Shown: piece after piece, positions 8,831 to 17,823 of the stretch | Layout of the letters: each line of letters begins with the position of its first letter | Numbering within the stretch: position 1 is the first letter of the stretch | Source: Microbacterium sp. USTB-Y | GTDB taxonomy: Bacteria > Actinomycetota > Actinomycetes > Actinomycetales > Microbacteriaceae | Assembly (NCBI RefSeq): GCF_023703415.1 | Contig: NZ_JAGMTU010000002.1 | Span: forward strand, 496,001-560,000 | Direction: 5' to 3' | Length of the DNA stretch: 64,000 nucleotides | The notes under the pieces: model-generated | What the model saw: only the letters and a program-made list of their open reading frames with translations | What the model was told of the DNA's origin: nothing | Database searches by the model: none | Position numbers and translations under genes: made by a program

Positions 8831-9727
8831 ATGTCGCACAAGGCACGGCTGCGCACCCGTCTGCTGGGTGCGCAGCCCCTGGGCGGGCTGTTCGCGCTGC
8901 CCTACTTCGTCTTCATCCTCGCGATCTTCGCGTATCCACTGGCCTTCGCCGTCTACATCGCGTTCCACGACTACTTCTTCACCGCGCCGGGCGTCGAGCC
9001 GAACCGGCCGTTCGTCGGCTTCGACAACTTCGTGACGGTCCTGACCGACCCCAAGGTGTGGGACGCGTTCCGCAACACCCTGGTGTTCCTCGTCATCAAC
9101 GTCCCCCTGACGGTCGTGCTCGCGATGGTGCTCGCGACCGCGCTGAACTCGGGCATCCGAGGGGTGGCCGCGTACCGGGTCGCCTTCTACGTGCCCTACC
9201 TCACCGCCAGCGTGTCCCTCGTCGGCGTCTGGATGCTCCTGTTCTCGAAGAACGGGCTCGTGAACACGGTGCTCGGCCCGCTCGCACCCCACCCGTCCTG
9301 GCTGGTCAACAGCGCCCTGGCGATGCCGATGATCGCCCTGTACGTCACGTGGAAGCAGCTCGGCTTCTACATCCTCCTGTACCTCGCGGCCCTGCAGAAC
9401 GTGCCCAGGGAACTCTACGAGTCGGCCGAGACGGACGGCGCGGGAGTGCTCGCACGCTTCCGCCACGTCACGGTGCCCGGGGTGCGCAACGCCACCGCCC
9501 TGGTCCTGATCCTCTCGATCATCACGGGCGCGAACCTGTTCACCGAGCCCTACCTGCTCACCAGCGGCGGCGGGCCGGACGGGGCGTCGACGACCCCGGT
9601 CCTGCTCATCTACCAGCAGGGCATCCAGCAGCAGAACCCGGACACGGCGGCGGCGATCGGCATGCTGCTCGTGCTCCTCGTCGGGGCTCTGTCCCTGGTC
9701 GCCAGCCGAGCCACGAGGGAGAGATGA
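8831..9727 (+). CDS. ABC sugar permease, MalF/UgpA type
   Basis: 298 residues with six likely membrane helices, beginning with FALPYFVFILAIFAYPLAFAV. The EAA-loop signature that contacts the ATPase is present near residue 200 (SAETDGAGVLARFRHVTVPG). It pairs with the following MalG-type permease and the upstream binding protein. Neither possible start has a strong ribosome binding site: ATG 8831 is used here, and an in-frame GTG at 8810 would overlap the binding-protein stop (GTGA), suggesting coupling. The next gene overlaps its stop as ATGA. Confidence 0.9.
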   Translation: MSHKARLRTRLLGAQPLGGLFALPYFVFILAIFAYPLAFAVYIAFHDYFFTAPGVEPNRPFVGFDNFVTVLTDPKVWDAFRNTLVFLVINVPLTVVLAMVLATALNSGIRGVAAYRVAFYVPYLTASVSLVGVWMLLFSKNGLVNTVLGPLAPHPSWLVNSALAMPMIALYVTWKQLGFYILLYLAALQNVPRELYESAETDGAGVLARFRHVTVPGVRNATALVLILSIITGANLFTEPYLLTSGGGPDGASTTPVLLIYQQGIQQQNPDTAAAIGMLLVLLVGALSLVASRATRER

Positions 9728-10563
9728 TGCACACCCGCCGTCCCGCCCGATGGATGAGCATCGCCCTGCTCACCGTCGCCGCGATCGCCTTCGCCTTCCC
9801 GTTCTACTTCATGGTCGTCGGAGCGTTCCAGGAGAACCCGACCAACTCCCCGGCATCCCTGATCCCCACGGGCGGGTGGACCTGGGACAACTTCGTCCGC
9901 ATCGACTCGCGCATCGACCTGCTCGGCTCCCTGGCGAACTCCCTCATCTTCACGGGCGGAGTCCTGCTCGGCACCGTGGTGTTCGGCCTCCTCGCCGGAT
10001 TCGCCCTCGCCCGGCTCGACTTCCGCGGCCGCGGGGTGCTCTGGGTGCTGATGATGCTCGTGCAGATGGTCCCGTTCCAGCTGCTGATGATCCCCCTGTA
10101 CGTGCAGATCACGCGCAGCTACGGGCTCGGGGACTCGTACGCGGGCATGATCCTGCCGTTCGCGATCAACACGACGGCCGTCTTCATCTTCACCCAGTTC
10201 TTCCGTTCGCTGCCCGCCGAGATCTTCGAGGCGGCGCGCATCGACGGCGCCGGCGAGCTCCGCACGCTCGTGTCCGTGGCGGTGCCCCTCATCCGCCCCG
10301 TGCTCGTGACGGTGATCCTGGTCACCTTCATCGGACCCTGGAACGAGTTCCTCTGGCCCTTCCTGATCACCAAGGACGCGGCCCTGCAGCCGCTCGCCGT
10401 GTCTCTGGCCAACTACATCTCGAACGTCGCCCAGTCCACCGCGAATCCGAACGGCGCGATCCTGGCCGGGGCCACGGCCCTCGCTCTGCCCGTGGTCGTC
10501 CTGTTCGTCGTCTTCCAGCGCTTCTTCACCGCAACCGACCTCGGCGCAGCCGTCAAGGGCTGA
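9724..10563 (+). CDS. ABC sugar permease, MalG/UgpE type
   Basis: 279 residues with six likely membrane helices. The EAA signature is clear (FEAARIDGAGELRTLVSVAVP), preceded by the usual PAEIFEAA lead-in, and IGPWNEFLWPF is characteristic of MalG proteins. It is translationally coupled to the first permease (ATGA overlap). No ATP-binding subunit follows. As in many actinobacterial sugar operons, a shared MsmX/MsiK-type ATPase encoded elsewhere is expected (known behaviour of the group, inference here). Confidence 0.92.
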   Translation: MMHTRRPARWMSIALLTVAAIAFAFPFYFMVVGAFQENPTNSPASLIPTGGWTWDNFVRIDSRIDLLGSLANSLIFTGGVLLGTVVFGLLAGFALARLDFRGRGVLWVLMMLVQMVPFQLLMIPLYVQITRSYGLGDSYAGMILPFAINTTAVFIFTQFFRSLPAEIFEAARIDGAGELRTLVSVAVPLIRPVLVTVILVTFIGPWNEFLWPFLITKDAALQPLAVSLANYISNVAQSTANPNGAILAGATALALPVVVLFVVFQRFFTATDLGAAVKG

Positions 10564-10578
10564 CGCAGAAAGGGCCCC

Positions 10579-11553
10579 ATGTTCACCGGCGCCGCCTTCC
10601 CCCTCGGACCGTTCACGCCCTACGCGGGCAACCCCATCCTGCGCCCGCGCGGCGACAGCTGGGAGTCCTCGAACCTGTACAACCCCGCCGCGCTCGTCGT
10701 CGGCGACGAGGTGCTGCTGCTGTACCGCGCGCATGCGGAGGACATCGTCTCGCACATCGGCCTCGCCCGCTCGAGCGACGGGATCCACTTCACCCGCGAG
10801 GACGCTCCCCTCCTGTCGCCGTCCGAGGACTACGAGCGCTTCGGCTGCGAGGACCCCCGCATCGCGGAGATCGACGGCACCTACTACCTCACCTACACGG
10901 GGTGGGATCGCCGCAGCGCGCAGCTGTGCCTCGCCACGTCGACGGACCTGCGCACGTGGACCAAGCACGGCCCCCTGTTCGACGACTTCGACACGTTCAG
11001 AACCGTGGATCCCCGCGGATTCAACTGGTCCAAGGCCGGGGTGATCGTCCCTCGCCGCATGCACGGCAAGTGGTGGATGTACTTCGGGGAGGGGGCGATC
11101 TACTGGGCCACGAGCGACGATCTCCTCCACTGGACCCCGGGCACCCCGGACACCGAGCCGATGTACTCGCCCACCCCCGGCACGTGGGACGAGGCCCTCG
11201 TGGAGATCGGCACGTCCCCGGTGCTCGCCGACAACGGACTGCTCGTCATGCTCACGAACGGTGCGACCCGCCTGGTGCACGAGGACGGCACGGTCGACGT
11301 CGACTACCGCTGCGGGCAGATCGCCATCGACCCCGACGATCCCACGACCGTGATCGCCCGCATGCAGGAACCCTGGCTGCAGCCGCAGACCTTCGAGGAC
11401 ACGCACGGACTCGTGTCGAACGTGACGTTCGTGGAGGGGCTGGTGAAGTTCCGGGGCACGTGGTTCGCCTACTACGGGCAGTCCGACACGACCCTCGCCG
11501 TGGCCGTGCACGATCCGCGGAAGGCCTGGGGGCGAGCGCTGCGGGAGGTCTGA
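10579..11553 (+). CDS. Glycoside hydrolase/phosphorylase family GH130
   Basis: 324 residues forming a five-bladed beta-propeller-type sequence of GH130, the family of beta-mannoside phosphorylases and related beta-1,2-mannosidases. The conserved GCEDPR at 89-94 contains the Asp92 expected to act as catalytic acid. LYNPAALV and LLYRAH near the N-terminus and a late YYGQSDT motif match the family. It begins 15 bp after the second permease, with AGAAAGGG before the ATG, so it is the last operon gene. It probably processes the imported oligosaccharide in the cytoplasm. Phosphorolysis versus hydrolysis cannot be decided without aligning the phosphate-binding residues. Confidence 0.85.
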   Translation: MFTGAAFPLGPFTPYAGNPILRPRGDSWESSNLYNPAALVVGDEVLLLYRAHAEDIVSHIGLARSSDGIHFTREDAPLLSPSEDYERFGCEDPRIAEIDGTYYLTYTGWDRRSAQLCLATSTDLRTWTKHGPLFDDFDTFRTVDPRGFNWSKAGVIVPRRMHGKWWMYFGEGAIYWATSDDLLHWTPGTPDTEPMYSPTPGTWDEALVEIGTSPVLADNGLLVMLTNGATRLVHEDGTVDVDYRCGQIAIDPDDPTTVIARMQEPWLQPQTFEDTHGLVSNVTFVEGLVKFRGTWFAYYGQSDTTLAVAVHDPRKAWGRALREV

Positions 11554-11630
11554 AGGGAGAGAGGCCGTGCCCGTCCGACCACCGGATACGCTGATCCCAC
11601 TCCCTCTCCCGCGAACGACCGGAGCCCTCC

Positions 11631-12233
11631 ATGCGCCTGCACGACTTCCTCCCGCCGGACACCGCAGCCACCCGGGGCGCCCGGGAGCTGGTCGCGCAGT
11701 TCCATTCGCCGGGGCTGGGAAACCACGTGCAGCGCAGCTGGCTCTGGGCGGAGGCCTTCGCGGTGATCGAGGGACGCACGGGCATCGACCACGAGCTGCT
11801 CTACACCGCCGCGCTGCTGCACGACATCGGACTCGCGCCGGCGTACGACAACCACCTGCTCGGGTACGAGGAGGCCGGCGGCTTCGTCGGCGAGGCCCTG
11901 ACCGCCGGCGCCGGCTGGCCCGCCGCACGCCGCCTGCGCGTGAACGAGGTCATCGTCCGGCACAACTGGCCGTCGGTGGATCCGGCCGTGGATCCGGAGG
12001 GCTATCTGCTGGAGACGGCGACCGGGCTGGACATCTCCGGACGCCGCGACGAGGAGATCCCCGTGGACTTCCGCCGGGAGGTGCTCGCGGCGTATCCCCG
12101 CCTCGACCTCGCCGAGGAGTTCGGCGCCTGCGTGAGCGCGCAGTCGCAGCGCAAGCCGCACAGCCACGCCCGGCGGCTCGTCGACGGCGGGCTGATCGGG
12201 AAGCTCGCGGCGAACCCCCTCGAGTGCCTCTGA
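11631..12233 (+). CDS. HD-domain protein (putative metal-dependent phosphohydrolase)
   Basis: 200 residues with a compact HD domain: NH at 31-32, LLHDIGL at 63-69 giving the metal-binding His64-Asp65 pair, and later histidines (RHNW). HD proteins of this size often hydrolyse nucleotides or small molecules; cyanamide hydratase-like proteins share the arrangement. A GGAG lies just before the ATG. It follows the GH130 gene by 77 bp and may be read through from the sugar operon, but there is no functional link. It ends convergently, 19 bp from the SGNH hydrolase stop. Substrate unknown. Confidence 0.8.
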   Translation: MRLHDFLPPDTAATRGARELVAQFHSPGLGNHVQRSWLWAEAFAVIEGRTGIDHELLYTAALLHDIGLAPAYDNHLLGYEEAGGFVGEALTAGAGWPAARRLRVNEVIVRHNWPSVDPAVDPEGYLLETATGLDISGRRDEEIPVDFRREVLAAYPRLDLAEEFGACVSAQSQRKPHSHARRLVDGGLIGKLAANPLECL

Positions 12234-12252
12234 TCCGAGCCCGGCCTCCGGC

Positions 12253-14031
12253 TCAGCGCCCGAGCGCCGCGCGCAGCGCCTCGGCGTAGTGCGGGGCGAT
12301 CTTGTCGTGCCCCGCAGGGGTGAGATGCACGGTGTCCGCCTGCGGGGCCGAGTAGTCGCTGACCCACCCGGCGACCGAGACGGCGTACACCCCGGCGCGC
12401 CGGGCCTGCTCGGTCACGGCGGCGTCCATCGCCCGGCGTGCGGCATGGGCCGCATCGCTGCGGCTCATGACGCCGTTCACGACGATCGCCGCATTCGGGT
12501 AGGCCTGGCGGAGCAGCCCGATCAGCTGCTCCTCGGCCGCGGTCACCTCCGCGACCGGTCGTCTCTGCGCGGCGTCGTTGCCCCCGAGGGTGATGATCAC
12601 CGCGCCGGGATCCCCCTCCGGAAGCAGGACACGGTTGCTCGACACGCTCTCGGTGAACCCCGCCCCGATCCCGCTGATGGGGGCGAGATACCCGGACCCG
12701 CCGAATCCGAACTTCATGACGTTCGCGAACCCCGCCCCGCGCGCGCCCTGTTCGATCCAGGAGTTGCCGCTGCACTGCGAGTCGCACAGGAGGACCGCGG
12801 TCGACGCGTCGACCGGTCTGCTCGGAACGGTGAGAAGCCGCCCCGAGCGCAGCACGGTCTGCCCCTTCTCCCAGACCTGGTGCGTCCCGCGGTCGTCGGC
12901 CCACGAGTCCTTCGCCGGCCAGCCGAACCGGGCAGGATCCGCCGACCAGATCGCGAAGCTGTCGGCGTCCAGTCGGAACACGCCGGCGCCCTCGTGCCAC
13001 AGCAGCACACCGCCCGCGAAGCTCTGGTAGCGCCCGCCGGGCACGTCGACCTTGTCCCCCGTCGGCAGGCCCAGCTCGCCCTCGGGCCCGCCCAACTCCT
13101 CGTAGCGGTTCTGGATGTCGCCCGCCGTGGTGGCCCGGATCGCGTCCTCGCCGTCCGTCCGGTACAGCGCACCGCCTTGGAACGACTGCATCGCACCGCC
13201 CTCGAGCCGCGACGCCTCCGCGGTCGGCAGGCCCAGCCATCCGCCGGCGCCGCCGCGGTCCCGGTATGCGGCGAGGAAGGCGGCCTGCACCGAGACGGCG
13301 CCGGTGCCGGAGGACCACCACACCTCTCCGCCGTCGAACTCCTGCACCAGACGGTCGCCGACCGCGCGCTGAGTACTCTTCGGGTAGCCGAGGGTGCCGA
13401 AGGCTCCCCCGGCGCGACGATGGGCCGCCGCGATGTCGGAGATCGTCGGCACGGGAACACCGGAACGGAGGTAGATCCTCCCGTTGATGAAGTCCTGCAC
13501 GCGGGTACCGCGGCGGTCGGAGTGCGCCGGGCCCTTCGGGAAGCCGAGGCCACCGCGCTCGTGGGCGTACCGCAGCCAGGAGTTCCAGAAGGGGCCGCGG
13601 ACGAGGGTCGTCGCTCCATCGGCGGCGAAGACCCCGCCCCGCTGGAACGCCTGCCACGGCCGATCCCGCGATCCGCTCTCCGCCGCGATCGGAAGGCCGA
13701 GCACCTCGACACCGCCGAGATCGTGGAAGGTCTGGCCCACCGCGTCGTCGTGCACGATCTGCGCGAAGCCCGCGGGACCCGCATAGATCGAGCCGCGCCG
13801 GTAGTCCTGCGAGCAGACGCCCTTCGTGCACGTCTCGCGATTCCACGCCGCGCCCAGCTCGTCGCCGTGCCGGTGCCAGAGCGCGCCGACCGGGCTGGTG
13901 GTGCTGATCGGGCGCGGCAGCTGCCATGCGAGCAGCAGCCCGGCGCCGGCCAGCACCGCCACCACGACGGCCGTGCCGAGCACGCGCCGCATCACCCGGA
14001 GGGCGCGCGCTCCTTTCCCCCCGGAGCGCAC
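12253..14031 (-). CDS. Secreted LGFP-repeat protein with C-terminal SGNH/GDSL hydrolase domain
   Basis: 592 residues. A signal peptide or N-terminal anchor lies at about 14-36 (VMRRVLG then a hydrophobic run). Six LGFP-type repeats (LGLP, LGFP, LGYP, LGLP, LGLP, FGWP) follow over roughly 105-390. LGFP repeats are known cell-wall-binding modules in mycolata and relatives. The last ~180 residues are an SGNH hydrolase: nucleophile block CDSQ (Ser418, Cys replacing the usual Gly), GGND (483-486) and DTVHLTPAGH with Asp566/His569. It probably removes acyl groups from a wall polymer (inference). The GTG start lies 4 bp after the leuS stop. An ATG at 13992 (residue 14) is a plausible alternative because AGGAG lies upstream of it. 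Confidence 0.85.
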   Translation of the reverse strand: MRSGGKGARALRVMRRVLGTAVVVAVLAGAGLLLAWQLPRPISTTSPVGALWHRHGDELGAAWNRETCTKGVCSQDYRRGSIYAGPAGFAQIVHDDAVGQTFHDLGGVEVLGLPIAAESGSRDRPWQAFQRGGVFAADGATTLVRGPFWNSWLRYAHERGGLGFPKGPAHSDRRGTRVQDFINGRIYLRSGVPVPTISDIAAAHRRAGGAFGTLGYPKSTQRAVGDRLVQEFDGGEVWWSSGTGAVSVQAAFLAAYRDRGGAGGWLGLPTAEASRLEGGAMQSFQGGALYRTDGEDAIRATTAGDIQNRYEELGGPEGELGLPTGDKVDVPGGRYQSFAGGVLLWHEGAGVFRLDADSFAIWSADPARFGWPAKDSWADDRGTHQVWEKGQTVLRSGRLLTVPSRPVDASTAVLLCDSQCSGNSWIEQGARGAGFANVMKFGFGGSGYLAPISGIGAGFTESVSSNRVLLPEGDPGAVIITLGGNDAAQRRPVAEVTAAEEQLIGLLRQAYPNAAIVVNGVMSRSDAAHAARRAMDAAVTEQARRAGVYAVSVAGWVSDYSAPQADTVHLTPAGHDKIAPHYAEALRAALGR

Positions 14032-14035
14032 GGAC

Positions 14036-16633
14036 TCAGCCCTTGACGGCGAAGTTCACGATCTTCGGGGCGCGCACGATCACGCGCACGATCTCCTTGC
14101 CCTCGAGAGCGCGCTGCACCTTCTCGTCCGCCCGCGCGAGCGCCTCGAGCTCGGCCTCGCCGATCCTGGCGGGGACGTCGAGGGTGGTGCGCACCTTGCC
14201 GTTGACCTGCACGGCGCAGGTCGCGATGTCCTCGACGAGCAGCAGCGGATCCGCCTGACGCCAGGTGACCAGTCCCACGGAGGGCTCGTGCCCGAGGATC
14301 TCCCAGATCTCCTCCGCGGTGTGCGGGGCGACCAGGTCGAGGATCACGGCGACGGTCTCGGCGGCCTCGCGCACGGCGGGGTCCGCCGCGCCGGCACCCG
14401 TGTCGATCGTCTTGCGGATCGCGTTGACCAGCTCCATGAGCCGCGCGACCACGACGTTGAACTTGGTCTGCTCGACCAGGGCGGGCGCATCGGCCAGCAG
14501 GTGGTGCGTGACCCGTCGCAGGGCGTCGTCGCCGCCGTCGAAGACCACGTCCACCGGACTCGCGACATCATGCGCGACCCGCAGTGCGCGGGCCAGGAAC
14601 TTCTGCGCACCGGTCGTCGAGACGTCCTTCCAGTCCTTGTCGTCCTCCACCGGACCCGCGAAGGCCAGGGCCACGCGCAGGGCGTCGGCGCCGTAGGCGT
14701 CCAGCTCCTCCTGGAAGAGCACCAGGTTGCCCTTGCTCTTGGACATCTTGGCGCCGTCCAGGATCACCATTCCCTGGTTGATCAGGCTCGAGAACGGCTC
14801 GGTGAAGTCGATCAGGCCCATGTCGAACAGCACCTTGGTGATGAAGCGCGCGTACAGCAGGTGCAGGATCGCGTGCTCGACACCCCCGATGTAGGCGTCG
14901 ATCGGAGCCCAGCGGCGTGCCTCGTCCACGTCGAAGGCGACCGTGTCGCTGTTCGGCGAGAGGAACCGCAGGTAGTACCAGGAGCTGTCCACGAACGTGT
15001 CCATGGTGTCGGGGTCGCGCAGCGCCGGCTCGCCGGTCGTCGGGTCCACGGTGCGCACCCACGACTCCGCCGCACCCAGCGGGCTCGACCCCTTCGGCGA
15101 CAGGTCCAGGCCCTCGACGCTCGGCAGCCGCACGGGCAGCTGGTCCTCGGGCACCGGGACGATCTCGCCGTCCTGTGTGTGCAGCATGGGGATCGGGGTG
15201 CCCCAGAAGCGCTGACGCGAGATCAGCCAGTCGCGCAGGCGGTAGTTCTTCGCGGCGCGCCCGGTGCCGGCCGCCTCCAGCTGCTCGATCGCACGGGCGA
15301 TCGCGTTGCGCTTGGAGAGTCCGTTCAGCTCGCCCGAGTTGATCATGCGGCCGTCGCCGGTCAAGGCGATGCCGGTCTTGGCCGGGTGCTGGTCGTCGAG
15401 GGAGTCGAGCGATTCGATCGGGACGCCGTCCTCGTCGACCTCGATCACCGGCAGTGCACCCGTGATCGGCGCGGTCGTGTCCACGACGACCTTCACGGGC
15501 AGGTCGAAGGCGCGGGCGAAATCGAGGTCGCGCTGGTCGTGCGCGGGCACGGCCATGACGGCGCCGTGGCCGTAGTCGGCCAGCACGTAGTCGGCGGCCC
15601 AGATCGGCAGACGCTCGCCGTTCACCGGGTTGATCGCGAAGCGGTCGAGGAACACGCCCGTCTTCGGCCGGTCGGCCGACTGGCGGTCGATCTCGCTCGT
15701 CTTCTGCACCTGCGTGAGGTAGTCCTGGAAGCGCATCCGCACGTCCTCGGACGCGCCGGCGGCCAGCTCGGAAGCCAGGTCCGAGTCGGGCGCGACGACC
15801 ATGAAGGTCGCACCGTGCAGGGTGTCCGGACGCGTGGAGAACACGGTCACCACGCCCTCGCGGCCCTCGATCGCGAAGTCCACGTCGGCGCCGATCGAGC
15901 GGCCGATCCAGTTGCGCTGCATCTGCAGCACCTTGTGCGGCCAGAAGCCCTCGAGCTGGTTCAGGTCGTCCAGCAGACGGTCGGCGTAGTCGGTGATCCG
16001 GAAGTACCACTGGGTGAGGTTCTTCTTGACGACCTCGGCGCCGCAGCGCTCGCAGCGCCCGTCGACGACCTGCTCGTTCGCGAGCACGGTCTGGTCGTTC
16101 GGGCACCAGTTCACCGGGCTCTTCTTGCGGTAGGCCAGGCCCCGCTCGTAGAGCTTCAGGAACAGCCACTGATTCCAGCGGTAGTACTCCTCGTCGGAGG
16201 TGTGCAGCTCGCGGGTCCAGTCGAACGAAACCCCGTAGGCCTGGAAGCCCGTCTTCTGCTGGGCGATGTTCTGGTAGGTCCACTCCCGCGGATCCGCTCC
16301 GCGCCGGATGGCCGCGTTCTCGGCGGGCAGTCCGAAGGAGTCCCAGCCGATCGGGTTCAGCACGTTGTGCCCGCGGTGACGCCAGAAGCGCGCCACGATG
16401 TCGCTGTAGAGGTAGTTCTCGGCGTGGCCCATGTGCAGGTCGCCGGACGGGTACGGGAACATCGCCAGGACGTACTTGCGCGGGCGCACGTCGTCCGCGC
16501 CGCCGGCCGTGAACGTCTCGTTCTCCGCCCAGTAGGTCTGCCACTTCCTCTGGAGCTCGTGCACCGACAGCGACTCGTCGTCCTTCGACGGGCTGGCGGG
16601 GTGGGACGGGTTCTCAGACAACGCGACGACCAT
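14036..16633 (-). CDS. leuS: Leucyl-tRNA synthetase
   Basis: 865 residues from this start, a normal length for LeuRS, which charges tRNA-Leu with leucine. The class I HIGH signature is [12 protein letters not shown] at about 59-70. A zinc-type C-x2-C pair appears in CPNDQ and CERCGAE. The CP1 editing domain with its T-rich region follows, and KMSKSKGN is at about residue 628. The C-terminal [13 protein letters not shown] and [16 protein letters not shown] are family hallmarks. The frame is open to 16759, but the start at 16633 fits homologues (short tail before [12 protein letters not shown]) and lies 46 bp below an extended -10. The SGNH gene follows closely and may be co-transcribed. Confidence 0.97.
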   Translation of the reverse strand: MVVALSENPSHPASPSKDDESLSVHELQRKWQTYWAENETFTAGGADDVRPRKYVLAMFPYPSGDLHMGHAENYLYSDIVARFWRHRGHNVLNPIGWDSFGLPAENAAIRRGADPREWTYQNIAQQKTGFQAYGVSFDWTRELHTSDEEYYRWNQWLFLKLYERGLAYRKKSPVNWCPNDQTVLANEQVVDGRCERCGAEVVKKNLTQWYFRITDYADRLLDDLNQLEGFWPHKVLQMQRNWIGRSIGADVDFAIEGREGVVTVFSTRPDTLHGATFMVVAPDSDLASELAAGASEDVRMRFQDYLTQVQKTSEIDRQSADRPKTGVFLDRFAINPVNGERLPIWAADYVLADYGHGAVMAVPAHDQRDLDFARAFDLPVKVVVDTTAPITGALPVIEVDEDGVPIESLDSLDDQHPAKTGIALTGDGRMINSGELNGLSKRNAIARAIEQLEAAGTGRAAKNYRLRDWLISRQRFWGTPIPMLHTQDGEIVPVPEDQLPVRLPSVEGLDLSPKGSSPLGAAESWVRTVDPTTGEPALRDPDTMDTFVDSSWYYLRFLSPNSDTVAFDVDEARRWAPIDAYIGGVEHAILHLLYARFITKVLFDMGLIDFTEPFSSLINQGMVILDGAKMSKSKGNLVLFQEELDAYGADALRVALAFAGPVEDDKDWKDVSTTGAQKFLARALRVAHDVASPVDVVFDGGDDALRRVTHHLLADAPALVEQTKFNVVVARLMELVNAIRKTIDTGAGAADPAVREAAETVAVILDLVAPHTAEEIWEILGHEPSVGLVTWRQADPLLLVEDIATCAVQVNGKVRTTLDVPARIGEAELEALARADEKVQRALEGKEIVRVIVRAPKIVNFAVKG

Positions 16634-16679
16634 TCTCTGCGGCAGGGGAGAAGAATGCCCGGAACAGGGCAACCTCCAG

Positions 16680-16688
16680 ATTATCCCA
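16680..16688 (-). promoter_or_regulatory. Extended -10 promoter element for leuS
   Basis: On the minus strand it reads TGGGATAAT, an extended TGn plus GATAAT hexamer, 46 bp before the leuS ATG. No good -35 is seen at 16-18 bp, consistent with an extended -10 promoter. The same TGnGATAAT form occurs before rne and the VKOR gene. Confidence 0.5.
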
Positions 16689-16735
16689 GCCTGCGCGAGC
16701 CGGGCTCCCGCGGACCCCGTGCACATCCTGCGATC

Positions 16736-16765
16736 GGCATGAAAGAACCGGACGGGCATGAAAGA
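16736..16765. repeat. 11-bp direct repeat in the leuS/App1 divergent region
   Basis: GGCATGAAAGA occurs at 16736-16746 and 16755-16765, a 19-bp period, ending 11 bp before the App1-type gene. It may be an operator or a local duplication. Confidence 0.7.
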
Positions 16766-16776
16766 CTAGGGAAGCT

Positions 16777-17823
16777 ATGCCCTCGTCCTCATCCCGACCG
16801 GAGCGGATCCACTGGTTCGCCCGCCTGGAGCACCGCTTCCACGCGTGGCGCGAACGGCGTGCCCGCAAGCGCGGTCGCACCGCGACCGTCGTCCCCTTCC
16901 CCGGCTACGGCGGCCCCGGGTGGATCCGCGTCGTCGGACGCGTGCTGATCCTGCCGAAGACGCGGCGCGGCGGCAAGGATGCCAGCGTGCGCGGCTGGCG
17001 CAGCTTCGTGGGCATCCCGGTGAGCTTCGCGACCGTCACGATCACCGTCGCCGGCCGCACGCACGAGGTGCCGGCCGACCGCGGCGGCGTGATCGACTGC
17101 CGCATCGAGGCCGACCTCCCGAGCGGATGGCAGCAGGTCGACATGGCGGTCGAGGGCCAGGATCCGATCCCCGCCCGCGTCTTCGTCGTCGCCGACGACG
17201 TGCGCTTCGGCGTGGTCTCGGACGTCGACGACACGGTCATGGTGACCGCCCTGCCGCGCCCCCTGATCGCCGCATGGAACTCGTTCGTCGTCGACGAGCA
17301 CGCCCGCACGCCCGTCCCCGGCATGGCGGTGCTGCTGGAGCGGCTCATGCGGGACAACCCCGGCTCGCCGATGATCTACCTCTCCACGGGGGCGTGGAAC
17401 GTGGCGCCCACGCTCAACCGCTTCCTCTCCCGGCACCTCTTCCCTGCGGGATCCATGCTGCTCACCGACTGGGGGCCGACGCACGAGCGCTGGTTCCGCA
17501 GCGGCCGCGAGCACAAGCTGCGGAACCTCTCCCGGCTCGCCGAGGAGTTCCCGCACGTGCGCTGGCTGCTCATCGGCGACGACGGCCAGCACGACGAGGC
17601 GATCTACGGGCAGTTCCTCGTCGAGCACCCGGAGAACGTCGCCGCGGTCGCGATCCGCCGCCTCCTCCCCGCCGAGGGCGTGCTCGCCGGGCGCCGCGCA
17701 GCGGGACGCGGAGACGGCGACCCGAGCGACGCCGACGACCTCGCCCCCTGGGTGAGCGCCGAGGACGGCGCGGGCATCCTCGACGAGCTCATCGACGCCG
17801 GCGTCGTCCGCTCCGAGCCATGA
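16777..17823 (+). CDS. App1-family phosphatase (DUF2183, phosphatidate phosphatase-like)
   Basis: 348 residues. The C-terminal half is the App1 catalytic domain of the HAD superfamily: SDVDDTV at 148-154 is the DxDxT nucleophile motif, then IYLSTGAWNVAPTLNRFL, DWGPT and LLIGDDGQHD. The yeast relative dephosphorylates phosphatidate; bacterial substrates are not established. The N-terminal ~140 residues are basic and then beta-rich, as usual in this family. GGGAAG precedes the ATG. The next gene overlaps the stop as ATGA, so the two are translated together. No signal peptide is seen. A cytoplasmic, membrane-associated lipid phosphatase is the likeliest reading. Confidence 0.85.
   Translation: MPSSSSRPERIHWFARLEHRFHAWRERRARKRGRTATVVPFPGYGGPGWIRVVGRVLILPKTRRGGKDASVRGWRSFVGIPVSFATVTITVAGRTHEVPADRGGVIDCRIEADLPSGWQQVDMAVEGQDPIPARVFVVADDVRFGVVSDVDDTVMVTALPRPLIAAWNSFVVDEHARTPVPGMAVLLERLMRDNPGSPMIYLSTGAWNVAPTLNRFLSRHLFPAGSMLLTDWGPTHERWFRSGREHKLRNLSRLAEEFPHVRWLLIGDDGQHDEAIYGQFLVEHPENVAAVAIRRLLPAEGVLAGRRAAGRGDGDPSDADDLAPWVSAEDGAGILDELIDAGVVRSEP

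Noticed and set aside
13826..16948. Very long open frame antisense to the SGNH hydrolase and leuS genes
   Set aside because: High GC leaves antisense frames open. Its translation is Arg/His/Asp-rich without a domain, and the opposite strand carries leuS with all its motifs.
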